Below are positions 43,897 to 52,285 of a DNA stretch of 64,000 nucleotides, piece by piece; positions within the stretch are counted from its first letter, which is position 1, and the number at the start of each line of letters is the position of its first letter. The position numbers were made by a program, and so were the translations under genes. Under the pieces are notes generated by a model. That model did not search any database, was not told the DNA's origin, and worked only from the letters and a program-made list of their open reading frames with translations. This DNA comes from Aurantibacter crassamenti (GTDB taxonomy: Bacteria > Bacteroidota > Bacteroidia > Flavobacteriales > Flavobacteriaceae): NCBI RefSeq assembly GCF_016811105.1, contig NZ_JAFBGM010000001.1, positions 1,321,126 to 1,385,125 of the forward strand, read 5' to 3'.

Positions 43897-45570
43897 TTAG
43901 TATCCTGGGTTTTGTTCTATATTATTATTAGATAATATAATTTCAGTTGCAGGAATTGGTCTTAATAAGTGAACTGATGGATCAAAAGCACCATGATCAA
44001 TTACATGTGGATTATAAAGATTAATGCGCTCTTGAAGTTGTCCTGTACGCTTTAAATCATACCATCTATTTGTTTCTCCGGCAAGTTCTAACGCTCTTTC
44101 ATTTAAAATATCATCTATAGTTACAGTTGGGTATTGATTAGCAATACCTGTTGCACGTTCTCTAACTATATTGACATGTGCTGCTGCTTGTGCTGGACTA
44201 CCTGCACCAAGATATGCTTCAGCTGCAATTAAATGCGATTCAGCAATTCTAAATACAAAAGTATCTCTGTAGCCACCTTCTGCTTCATCAAAGCCGACAT
44301 CATCAAATTTTTTGAAAATTGGGAAGTTGGCAAAAACGGTATTATTAGTATATTGGTAATTTACCCCAGATACATTTACAGGTGATTCATTGTAATAGTA
44401 TTGATCTGGTTGGTACACAAAGTAATTATCTAATTTTTCAGCCAATTTATCTGCTGTAAGCGCTTGCTTTGGAAAGTAAATAACTGTGTCACCAACTGCA
44501 ATGTTATCAGTGCCAACCGTGTCAATTGCATCTGCTAGCAAAGCTCTATAGAAAGTAGCATCATCTCTAGTGTCGTTTTCATCAAATAATGAATAGAAAA
44601 ATTCAGTTGGCATAACGCTTCCTTCACGAAAACCGTAAGGGTTTTGTCTAGTCATACCTGGTAGCTCATTAACACTAAACATTAATGTAGAATGTTTGGT
44701 ATTGTTTCTGTCTTCGTAATCACCACCTGCACCGTACTGAATGGCAAATAGAATTTCATCATTTACCTGATTGTCATAATCAAAAACCTGAGCATATGTT
44801 TGCGACTTGATGTCATAACCACCAATTGCACTTTCTGCCAATGCTGCTGCTTGATTAAAATCGCCTGTATCACCAAATGCTGTGTAACCTCTTGTTAAAT
44901 AAACTTTAGCTAACAAGTGTTGTGCCGCTCTTATTGAAAATCTTCCTGTTTCGGGACTAGCTTCTAATGCAGGAATTGCTTCTTCTAAATCAGTGATAAT
45001 TTGCGCATAGGTTTCTTGTTCTGAGGATCTAAAGTATTCAGAACTTATGCCTTCTATCTCATCTGAAATTAAAACAACGCCGCCAAATTCTTGAACCAAG
45101 TTAAAGTAAGCCATAGCACGTAGCGCTTTTGCCTGTGCCATGCCGTTATCTCTAGCTGCTGTGTTTGAAGGGGTCCAAACAATTTCGTTAGCAAATCTGT
45201 TTAAAACGATGTTAGCTTTACTAATAACATTATAATTGTTCTTCCAAACATTAGCAAAACTTCCGTTGCTACTATTCAGGTTTAAATAAACATTTAAAGC
45301 ATTTAAGTCTGTACTTAAATTTCCTTGAGTAGTGAAAATATCGGTACCCAACATTGTATGGTCATAGCCTGCGTCTTTGTATTTGTATACATTACGTAGT
45401 GCGCTGTACGTACCAACAACTAATCTGTCTGCATTGTCTTCAGTAATAAAATCTTCACCAGTTAGATTGGTATAATTTACTTCCTCAATATATTTATTAC
45501 AGGAATAGGTGGTGACAGCTAGTGTTGCAACTAAAAGCAACCGCCCTATATTTTTTTTATATGTATTCAT
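43897..45570 (-). CDS. SusD/RagB-family surface glycan-binding lipoprotein (PUL-A)
   Basis: A 557-residue lipoprotein: leader ending in TTYSC (Cys near 24), then the SusD-like N-terminal TPR framework (ALRAMAYFNLVQEFGGV, ~150-165) and the C-terminal RagB domain (RERATGIANQYP; LNERALELAGETNRWYDLKRTG near 500). It forms the lid of the SusC transporter encoded 17 bases upstream and binds the oligosaccharide at the cell surface. Confidence 0.95.
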   Translation of the reverse strand: MNTYKKNIGRLLLVATLAVTTYSCNKYIEEVNYTNLTGEDFITEDNADRLVVGTYSALRNVYKYKDAGYDHTMLGTDIFTTQGNLSTDLNALNVYLNLNSSNGSFANVWKNNYNVISKANIVLNRFANEIVWTPSNTAARDNGMAQAKALRAMAYFNLVQEFGGVVLISDEIEGISSEYFRSSEQETYAQIITDLEEAIPALEASPETGRFSIRAAQHLLAKVYLTRGYTAFGDTGDFNQAAALAESAIGGYDIKSQTYAQVFDYDNQVNDEILFAIQYGAGGDYEDRNNTKHSTLMFSVNELPGMTRQNPYGFREGSVMPTEFFYSLFDENDTRDDATFYRALLADAIDTVGTDNIAVGDTVIYFPKQALTADKLAEKLDNYFVYQPDQYYYNESPVNVSGVNYQYTNNTVFANFPIFKKFDDVGFDEAEGGYRDTFVFRIAESHLIAAEAYLGAGSPAQAAAHVNIVRERATGIANQYPTVTIDDILNERALELAGETNRWYDLKRTGQLQERINLYNPHVIDHGAFDPSVHLLRPIPATEIILSNNNIEQNPGY

Positions 45571-45587
45571 TTTCTTAAATTTTATTA

Positions 45588-48500
45588 TTAGAATGCTAAT
45601 TTTAAACCGATCAATGTAGTTCTAGTTTGAAAGCTCATATCATATGAGTTTTGCAATCCAGTTTCTGGGTCCGGTCCGTTAAAATCTGAAAACGTAAATG
45701 GGTTTTGTACATCAACCGATAGCCTAGCACTAGTCATTTTAAGTTTGTCTAAAACACTATCTGGAAAATTATAACCCATTCCGATATTGCCAATTTTAAC
45801 AAAAGACATATCCTCGAAAAAATACTCACCTACGGTTGGGCCGATGCCAGGTAGTGGGTTTTCAGCATTTGGCGTATCTGGTGTCCAGTAAGAGGTATCT
45901 ATTTTATTAAATCTTGTTTCACCGTTTGTATCATGATGTTGATGAAATTCTGAGTGCCCAAATACCCCTTGTCTCGTGTACATCATAACTGACATATCGA
46001 TGTTTTTGTATTTAAAGGTATTCGTCATACCACCTGTCCAATCTGGTGCGGTTGTCCCAATTACTACTTTGTCATTAGCAGCATCAAGAGTACCGTCATT
46101 ATTTTGATCTTTAAATTTATACTCACCCGGCACAGCATTGTAAACTGCAGCTTCTGCAGCTTCATCAATTTGCCAAATACCAAGTTTTTCATAAGAATAT
46201 ATTGCATCAGAAGGTTGCCCAACAATTAATGCGCTGTGTCTACCAAAAACTTGTAAATCTAAATCGCCTTCTAATTTTAAAATCTCATTTTTGTTTTTGG
46301 CGAAATTTATATTGGTATTCCAGCTAAAGTTATCCGTTTGAATATTCTTGGTGTTTAAGGTAAATTCAACCCCACTATTTTTCATAGAACCAAAGTTTCC
46401 AACAGCACTCTCATATCCAGTTAAGTTTAATAGGTTTCTTGAGAAAATAGCACCTTCGGTAGTTTTGTCATACAGTTCTAAAGAGAAATTAACTCTGTTG
46501 TTTAGCATGCCAAAATCAAGACCTAAATTTATTTCATCTGAAACCTCCCACGTTAATTCAGGGTTAGACAGGCCATTTACTACATTACCATTGGTTAAGT
46601 CATCACCAAATAAATAGTTTGCGTTATTTAAAAATGCAAAAGATTTGTATGGAGATACCGTATTGTAGTTTCCTGATCTACCATAACTTAATCTGAATTT
46701 TAGGTTAGTTAGCCAATCAGCATTCTGCAAAAATTGTTCTTCACTTGCACGCCATGCAAAAGCCGCCGATGGAAAGAAATTCCATTTGTTGCCTTCTGCA
46801 AGTTTAGAAGCTCCGTCATACCTTCCTGTAAAAGTGAATAGGTATTTGTCATTGATATTATAGTTTAAACGACCTGCAACTGATGCAGTTGTTTCTTTTT
46901 CATAATATGAACTGTATTCACGTACATCTGTACCTGCACTCGTATTATAGAAACCATGAAAATCAGGAACATTTCTAGTTTCAATATTGTTGCCCTCTAA
47001 CTGATTTGAGTAGACAGAAGCAATTAAAGTAGCACCTAATTTTTGTTTCTCGGTGATATTAAAATTGAAATCAGCTGTATTATCCCAGGTGTAAGAGTTT
47101 CTTAAATCAACACCGTAATATGCTCTTGTTCTAGAAGGGTCATTTCTTGCAGACTTGGTAAGTAAGCCTCTATGTTCTCCATTTCTTGATGATGTTAAAT
47201 TTGGCGAGAAAGTAGTTTTTAAATTTAACCAATCACTAGCCTCATACTGCACATAGAAATTTGAGATTACATTTAATATTCTTTGGTTAACCTTCCATGC
47301 ACCGTTTACTTCATAGTATGGATTTACGAAACGTTGGTCTTCATTATCAGGATAAAATATTAATTCACCATTATCTTCATAAGGATCTGCAGTTACAGGC
47401 AATCTATAAGCACTTCTAAAAAGTTCTCTACTACCTCTTTCTTGTTCAGAATATGATAAATAAGCTCTTAAACCAATTGTGAATCGATTCATTTTTTTAG
47501 ATAACGATGTCGATGCAGTATAACGTTCATATGCTTGGTCATTACCTACAACACCTTCATCTTTTAAATAGCCTATTGAACCACTATATACTAATCCATT
47601 TTGCCCACCTGACATAGACACTGTGTGACTTGACTGAATTGCAGTTCTTGTGATATAATCTATCCAATCAAAATAATTTCCATTTGCAAGATTGTCTGTT
47701 TCTCCATTATCGAAAAACGCTTGGTTTCTATTGATTGAATAATTATTAAAGTCGGCTGCAGTTGGATTCGGAGTAGAACTGTTAAGCCATTCTGCTTTCC
47801 ATTGTTCCGCTCGTAAATTATTATCGATAAATGCTACATATTCATCACCAGTCATTGTATCTGCAAGGTTGGTAGCAGTGGTTACACCAAATGAGGCATC
47901 ATAAGAAAATTGAGTTTTGCCTTCAATTCCATTTTTGGTTGTAATAATTACAACACCGTTTGCACCTCTTGATCCATAAATTGCAGTTGCAGAGGCATCC
48001 TTTAAGATATCCATTTGCTTAATGTCAGCAGGGTTTAATATGTTGATATTATCTAAAAAGATTCCGTCAACAACATATAATGGTCTCGATAAATCTTCAG
48101 TTACATCATCACTTTGTCCATCTGCATTTGCTTGATTACTGTTGGTAATTACTGTATTACCTCTAATTCTAATAGATAAAGGAGATCCTGGTTTAGAGTT
48201 TAGTCTTCTGACATCAACACCAGCAACTGTACCACGAACAGCTTGACCAAGATCGGTTTTGCGTTGTTCTGTTAATTGTTCTGAACCAATTGAAGCAACT
48301 GCCCCAGTTAAATCGGTTTTCTTTACAGATCCATATCCAATAACTACAACTTCTTCTAAGCTTGTTGAAGATTCACCAAGTTGAATGTTGTAATTAGAAG
48401 AACCATCTAATTGTATTTCTTTAGTTTCATACCCTATGTAAGAAACTACTAATGTTTTGCCATCATTTATTGAGATGGTAAAATTTCCGTCAAAATCAGA

Positions 48501-48656
48501 TACAACACCGTTGGTTGTTCCTTTTTCAATTACGCTGGCGCCTGGTAGAGGTGTGTTGGCTTCATCAAGAACAACACCGGTAATTTGTGTTTGCGCCCAT
48601 GAAACAGATGAAACACCTATGGCTAGGAGTGCCATTAAAAGTTTGAGTTTTTTCAT
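45588..48656 (-). CDS. SusC/RagA-family TonB-dependent outer-membrane transporter (PUL-A)
   Basis: A 1022-residue transporter. I start at the ATG at 48656 (MKKLKLLMALLA...) because the longer frame would need a TTG at 48686 lying inside the -7 element (48684-48691). The signal peptide is ~1-22, followed by a carboxypeptidase D-like domain (~25-100; VLDEANTPLPGASVIEKGT), the TonB box region VVIGYG, a plug (~110-225; ATAIYGSRGANGVVIITTK) and a 22-strand barrel to the C-terminus. There is no STN domain, consistent with HTCS rather than sigma/anti-sigma control. It imports oligosaccharides with the SusD partner that follows. Confidence 0.95.
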   Translation of the reverse strand: MKKLKLLMALLAIGVSSVSWAQTQITGVVLDEANTPLPGASVIEKGTTNGVVSDFDGNFTISINDGKTLVVSYIGYETKEIQLDGSSNYNIQLGESSTSLEEVVVIGYGSVKKTDLTGAVASIGSEQLTEQRKTDLGQAVRGTVAGVDVRRLNSKPGSPLSIRIRGNTVITNSNQANADGQSDDVTEDLSRPLYVVDGIFLDNINILNPADIKQMDILKDASATAIYGSRGANGVVIITTKNGIEGKTQFSYDASFGVTTATNLADTMTGDEYVAFIDNNLRAEQWKAEWLNSSTPNPTAADFNNYSINRNQAFFDNGETDNLANGNYFDWIDYITRTAIQSSHTVSMSGGQNGLVYSGSIGYLKDEGVVGNDQAYERYTASTSLSKKMNRFTIGLRAYLSYSEQERGSRELFRSAYRLPVTADPYEDNGELIFYPDNEDQRFVNPYYEVNGAWKVNQRILNVISNFYVQYEASDWLNLKTTFSPNLTSSRNGEHRGLLTKSARNDPSRTRAYYGVDLRNSYTWDNTADFNFNITEKQKLGATLIASVYSNQLEGNNIETRNVPDFHGFYNTSAGTDVREYSSYYEKETTASVAGRLNYNINDKYLFTFTGRYDGASKLAEGNKWNFFPSAAFAWRASEEQFLQNADWLTNLKFRLSYGRSGNYNTVSPYKSFAFLNNANYLFGDDLTNGNVVNGLSNPELTWEVSDEINLGLDFGMLNNRVNFSLELYDKTTEGAIFSRNLLNLTGYESAVGNFGSMKNSGVEFTLNTKNIQTDNFSWNTNINFAKNKNEILKLEGDLDLQVFGRHSALIVGQPSDAIYSYEKLGIWQIDEAAEAAVYNAVPGEYKFKDQNNDGTLDAANDKVVIGTTAPDWTGGMTNTFKYKNIDMSVMMYTRQGVFGHSEFHQHHDTNGETRFNKIDTSYWTPDTPNAENPLPGIGPTVGEYFFEDMSFVKIGNIGMGYNFPDSVLDKLKMTSARLSVDVQNPFTFSDFNGPDPETGLQNSYDMSFQTRTTLIGLKLAF

Positions 48657-48683
48657 TTTCTTTAAGTTGATTATAAGTTTTGT

Positions 48684-48740
48684 CAAACCTAATCTGACTT
48701 AAATCTTTTGAAATGGACATTTGCTTCAAAAACATGGACA
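48684..48740 (-). promoter_or_regulatory. PUL-A susC promoter with 21-bp-spaced direct repeat
   Basis: On the minus strand TAGGTTTG (48691-48684) fits the -7 consensus exactly, but no TTG stands at -33. Instead two TGTCCAT copies (plus-strand ATGGACA at 48713-48719 and 48734-48740) lie exactly 21 bases apart, two helix turns, with the near copy abutting the -33 position. This is the arrangement expected for an AraC-type activator such as the HTCS. Binding is inference. Confidence 0.7.
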
Positions 48741-48971
48741 ATTTTGTCAATATGTTAATTTTAGGGGCTTTTAGCGTTGTAGTTGATAATTGTTCTAAAA
48801 ATAGTAATGTTCAGTACTGGTAATTATTTAGAATGATATTTTGAATTCGTCGGCAATTTACGCGCCGAAATGATTCATAATTTTAACAATTAAAAAGTGG
48901 CCATGTTTTTTTAATATAGGAAACCGAGTTTGTTTTATTGAAATTGTGTTTATCCCTTTTTGTAGACAGAA
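48741..48971. other. Intergenic region between PUL-A and PUL-B operons
   Basis: This is the rest of the 315-base gap between the PUL-A susC and the BASS transporter stop. It is AT-rich and has a small hairpin TCGGC/GCCGA at 48850-48868 that lacks a convincing T-run. No gene or clear terminator for the PUL-B operon is seen. Confidence 0.4.
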
Positions 48972-50228
48972 TTACCTATTATCCTTCTTTCGCCAATAAT
49001 TTGCCAACAAGGATCCTGATATATTCATCCAAGGACTAAAAACCGCTGCGGCTAATCCAAGCGTTGCTAGTTTACCCATGGCTCCTGCCAAACCGGATGC
49101 CATGCCCCCGTTTTGTAAACCTACTTCAAACGCAATGGTTTGACTTTGTTTTTTATTTAAACCACTTACTCTACTTAACCAATATCCTAAGAAATATCCA
49201 AAACCATTGTGTAAAACAGCGGCAACAAACAGCAGAGCGCCAATTTCAATTAAATTATCTCTTCCAGCTGCTGTGGTTACCAAGGTAAAATATACAATAC
49301 CAAACATAGAGAGGTAGGGCATGAACTTGTCTAAATTAGGTAGCGTTTTATAAAGCAGATTATATAAATAGCCTGCAACTAATGATCCACATATGAAGTT
49401 TGTTATTTCGAATGCAGAACTAAGGGAACTTGATTCTAATAATGCTGAGGCATTTCTAAAAATGAATGCTATGAGTAGCCATATGCCTGCTATTGCAGCC
49501 GAAAAGGTGATTAATTTTCTTGTTTTGGCTCCATAATTTTTTAAAATATCATGTATCATTGCTGCAAACAATGGCACTAAAACAATTTTAACTATTTGCA
49601 TCATCATATTAAGAAAGTCTATCTCAATAAATGTCCCTGCAAATAGTTTCATTAAAAAAGTCGTCATTATTGGGGCCGTTAAGGTAGAAATGGCGGTTAC
49701 TGTTACGGATAAAACTAAATCACCTTTAGCGATATAGGTCATAACATTTGACGCCAAACCGCTACTACATGAGCCAATTAATACAATACCTGCCGCTATC
49801 TCTGCATCGAACCCAAATGTTTTGGCAATAATAAAACCTATTACTGGCATAATGGTGAACTGGCCTATTAAAGCAATTAATACACCCTTTCCCGATTTAC
49901 GGATACCTATAAAGTCTTTGATACTCATTTGGGTTCCCATACCGAACATTACCAATTGTATAATGATGAGAATTAACCATTTGTTTCGCAAATCAATACC
50001 ACCCATATTTAAAAAGAAATTGGGAAGTAACATTCCTGCAATTACTGCGGTGATTATCCAGAAGGTATATTGATAACCTGCTAAAGATTTTATATGTCCA
50101 ACCCCAATAGCTAAACTTGAGAAGCCTAAAATTAAGGCTGCTTTCCAGAGTGTTTCAATTTCCTGTAAAGCGCCAAAACCAGAGATTGCAAATAATAGTA
50201 AGGCAGCCCAAAGAAAGTACTTCTGCAT
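48972..50228 (-). CDS. BASS-family (bile acid:Na+ symporter-like) organic acid transporter
   Basis: A 418-residue inner-membrane protein with about 10-12 hydrophobic helices. The NhaA/BASS core carries the conserved GSCSSGLASNVMTYIAKGDLVLSVT stretch (~150-175), the sodium-site crossover region, and EVGLQNGGMASGLA (~365-378) near the C-terminus. It is ~90-100 residues longer than usual; the first ~70 residues add two extra helices. BASS proteins import bile acids, pyruvate, pantoate and similar organic acids with sodium. It begins 9 bases after the racemase-like gene and is last in the RuBisCO-like operon, so its likely cargo is the acidic substrate or intermediate of that pathway. Confidence 0.85.
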   Translation of the reverse strand: MQKYFLWAALLLFAISGFGALQEIETLWKAALILGFSSLAIGVGHIKSLAGYQYTFWIITAVIAGMLLPNFFLNMGGIDLRNKWLILIIIQLVMFGMGTQMSIKDFIGIRKSGKGVLIALIGQFTIMPVIGFIIAKTFGFDAEIAAGIVLIGSCSSGLASNVMTYIAKGDLVLSVTVTAISTLTAPIMTTFLMKLFAGTFIEIDFLNMMMQIVKIVLVPLFAAMIHDILKNYGAKTRKLITFSAAIAGIWLLIAFIFRNASALLESSSLSSAFEITNFICGSLVAGYLYNLLYKTLPNLDKFMPYLSMFGIVYFTLVTTAAGRDNLIEIGALLFVAAVLHNGFGYFLGYWLSRVSGLNKKQSQTIAFEVGLQNGGMASGLAGAMGKLATLGLAAAVFSPWMNISGSLLANYWRKKDNR

Positions 50229-50237
50229 AAGTCAGTC

Positions 50238-50903
50238 CTATTTTAGGTGTGTTTCTGCAAGTTTTTTCATCGCAATGGCAGGGCTTGCCAAAATAGGAAT
50301 AGACTTTTCATCTTCTGTTAAGGTGTCTACAACACGAGCCATAGATGCCTGAGCTAGAACAATAACATCTACTTCTTTTATTAATGATTTTAGTGCAGTT
50401 GCAACCGTTTCATCATGTTTTGCAGCATCTCCACTCATTAGAGCTTCAAAAGCACCTTCGCATAAAATTGATGTAATTGTTACCTTTTTTCCAGCAGCTT
50501 CAGCTCTTCTTTTTACCAAATCACTAGTAGGTCCAAGAGTAGTGGGTAAGGTAGCTATTACTCCAATTTTATCACTTATTTGTACAGCTTCATCCGCCAT
50601 AGCCTGATCCACTCTTATAACAGGAATGTTACATAATGTTGCTGCAGTTTCTATGGCTGAACCAATAGATGAGCAAGTGGCTAAAATTACATCTGCACCA
50701 GCTGCCTCAGCTGCTTGAATATGATTAACGACTCTTGCGGCTGTATTTGGAGTTAGTTCTCCTTTTTTTATGACATCTTTAATAATACTATCATCAGCAA
50801 TATTGAACGTGTCTACATCTGATAAATACTCGTTTGTTAATTGCTGAAATAAAGGCACTAATGTTGCCGAGGTATGTACAAATCCTAATGTTCTTTTCTT
50901 CAT
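50238..50903 (-). CDS. Asp/Glu racemase-superfamily protein with only one catalytic Cys
   Basis: A 221-residue cytoplasmic protein with the two-domain fold of Asp/Glu racemases, hydantoin racemases and arylmalonate decarboxylases. The first active-site cysteine is present (Cys77 in LATCSS). The position of the second, LGCT in racemases, reads LAQAS (183-187), so Gln185 replaces Cys. A two-base racemase mechanism is therefore unlikely; decarboxylation, isomerisation or a one-base epimerisation of a 2-substituted acid is more plausible. It overlaps the kinase gene by 4 bases (ATGA). It is not MurI: it lies in a sugar-acid operon and lacks the second Cys. The exact reaction is unknown. Confidence 0.8.
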   Translation of the reverse strand: MKKRTLGFVHTSATLVPLFQQLTNEYLSDVDTFNIADDSIIKDVIKKGELTPNTAARVVNHIQAAEAAGADVILATCSSIGSAIETAATLCNIPVIRVDQAMADEAVQISDKIGVIATLPTTLGPTSDLVKRRAEAAGKKVTITSILCEGAFEALMSGDAAKHDETVATALKSLIKEVDVIVLAQASMARVVDTLTEDEKSIPILASPAIAMKKLAETHLK

Positions 50904-52285
50904 AATTTTTTCCCTTTAAAAACTTTTAAAAAATAATCTTGGGTGCCTACTTGCCCCCCTTTGAAATTTAATTCTAATCCATCTATTTTTAAATCATCTG
51001 AAGTAGCTTTGCATAGTGGTGCGCCTGGTGCCAAAGGCGCAATCATCTGTAAAGCTGTTATGTTCAATTCTGAAGCCGCGTAGCTCGATGTGTCACCGCC
51101 AGCAAAAAGAATTCTCTTCAACTTTGTTTCGAATATCACCTTTTTTGCAATCTGGCCTAAGATGCGTCCGTACATTTTGCTACATGCTTTTTGTATGTCA
51201 TCTTTTTCTAAACCTTGCTTTTTAAAATATAATTCTGTTTCTGCTATTCGCGAATCATTCGGCCCAATACTAGTGTGAAGAATACAACTTTTACCATTAT
51301 TTAAATTCGCAATTAATTGATTGGCTGTTGCTTCAATTATTTTGGCATGATACTCTTGATTAACCGCATCACTGGTAAGAGAAACTTCTTCAAATCCATT
51401 ATCCAAAGCATAAGTTATTTGATTAGCTGTCACAGGCGAGCAGCTACCTGATAAGACCAAAATGGGGCCTGCTTCGCCTAGCGTTTTAAAAGAAGCATTT
51501 GTTTCTATTATATTTTGAGATTTCCATGCTAAGCCTAGTGCCATTTCTATGCCAGATGACCCAACTGAAAACAAAGTTTGCTCTTTTGCTAATTCATTAA
51601 GGGCAGTACCAATAGTGCTTAAATGTGAATTATTTAATCCGTCAAAGAATAGAATTTCTGTTTGTTTGTTTTTTGAAACAGCATCGAGAATTGCATCAGA
51701 ACCATTCTCAATAGTATTTATATTGACGAGTTTAATAGATTTAGAAGTTTGCTTGGCTAAATGTAATGTTAAGTCTGATTCATCAGCCGGTGTAACTGGA
51801 TGATTACTCATAGAAGGATGTCTATCAATGCGATAAATTTCACCATCTCCTATAGTCCCCATTTTAGCAAATAGATTTCCGAAAATGCAGTACCTACCTA
51901 AATGCGGAGCTGCAGGTAAAACCATTACCGTTTTTTGATTAAATACGGTGCTACCTATTTCTATAGCTTTACCAATATTTCCAACATGTGGTGCAGAATC
52001 AAATGTTGAGCATACTTTGTAGTGAAAGTGCATCGGATTCAAACGTTTTATGTTTTCAAAAGAAGGCGTGAGTTCATCTTCCATTTCTGAGGGTGACATT
52101 GACCGGCTTTTTCCTGCTAATCCAATTGCTTGTATACCTGGAAATCGATCTAAATCTTTTGGTTCTGGTGTTCTAAGAAAAAGAGCGGTTTTTACCCTAG
52201 CAAGGGTCAAAAATTCCAAAGCATCTGTAGAACCGGTAAAGTCATCGCCGTAGAATAATAGTAATAATGGTTTCTTTAGATTCAT
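50900..52285 (-). CDS. DUF1537 four-carbon/sugar-acid kinase (OiaK/DtnK/OtnK superfamily)
   Basis: A 461-residue kinase of the family that phosphorylates D-threonate, erythronate, 3-oxo-tetronate or 3-oxo-isoapionate. The N-terminal substrate domain (~5-250) has YGDDFTGSTDALE at 12-24, the family's acidic signature. The C-terminal nucleotide domain (~270-455) has LSGSCSPVT, FAGGDTSSYA and PGAPL with GGQVGTQD. It overlaps both neighbours by 4 bases. Because it is coupled to a RuBisCO-like protein and no pdxA2 or aldolase gene is present, the closest known context is the OiaK step of D-apionate catabolism rather than the threonate/erythronate routes. The actual substrate is inference. Confidence 0.88.
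   Translation of the reverse strand: MNLKKPLLLLFYGDDFTGSTDALEFLTLARVKTALFLRTPEPKDLDRFPGIQAIGLAGKSRSMSPSEMEDELTPSFENIKRLNPMHFHYKVCSTFDSAPHVGNIGKAIEIGSTVFNQKTVMVLPAAPHLGRYCIFGNLFAKMGTIGDGEIYRIDRHPSMSNHPVTPADESDLTLHLAKQTSKSIKLVNINTIENGSDAILDAVSKNKQTEILFFDGLNNSHLSTIGTALNELAKEQTLFSVGSSGIEMALGLAWKSQNIIETNASFKTLGEAGPILVLSGSCSPVTANQITYALDNGFEEVSLTSDAVNQEYHAKIIEATANQLIANLNNGKSCILHTSIGPNDSRIAETELYFKKQGLEKDDIQKACSKMYGRILGQIAKKVIFETKLKRILFAGGDTSSYAASELNITALQMIAPLAPGAPLCKATSDDLKIDGLELNFKGGQVGTQDYFLKVFKGKKL

Noticed and set aside
48657-48686. Longer susC reading frame starting at TTG 48686
   Set aside because: The added codons overlap the -7 promoter element at 48684-48691; the ATG at 48656 opens directly into a signal peptide.
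50238-50903. Glutamate racemase MurI
   Set aside because: The second catalytic cysteine is absent and the gene is translationally coupled to a DUF1537 kinase, not to cell-wall genes.
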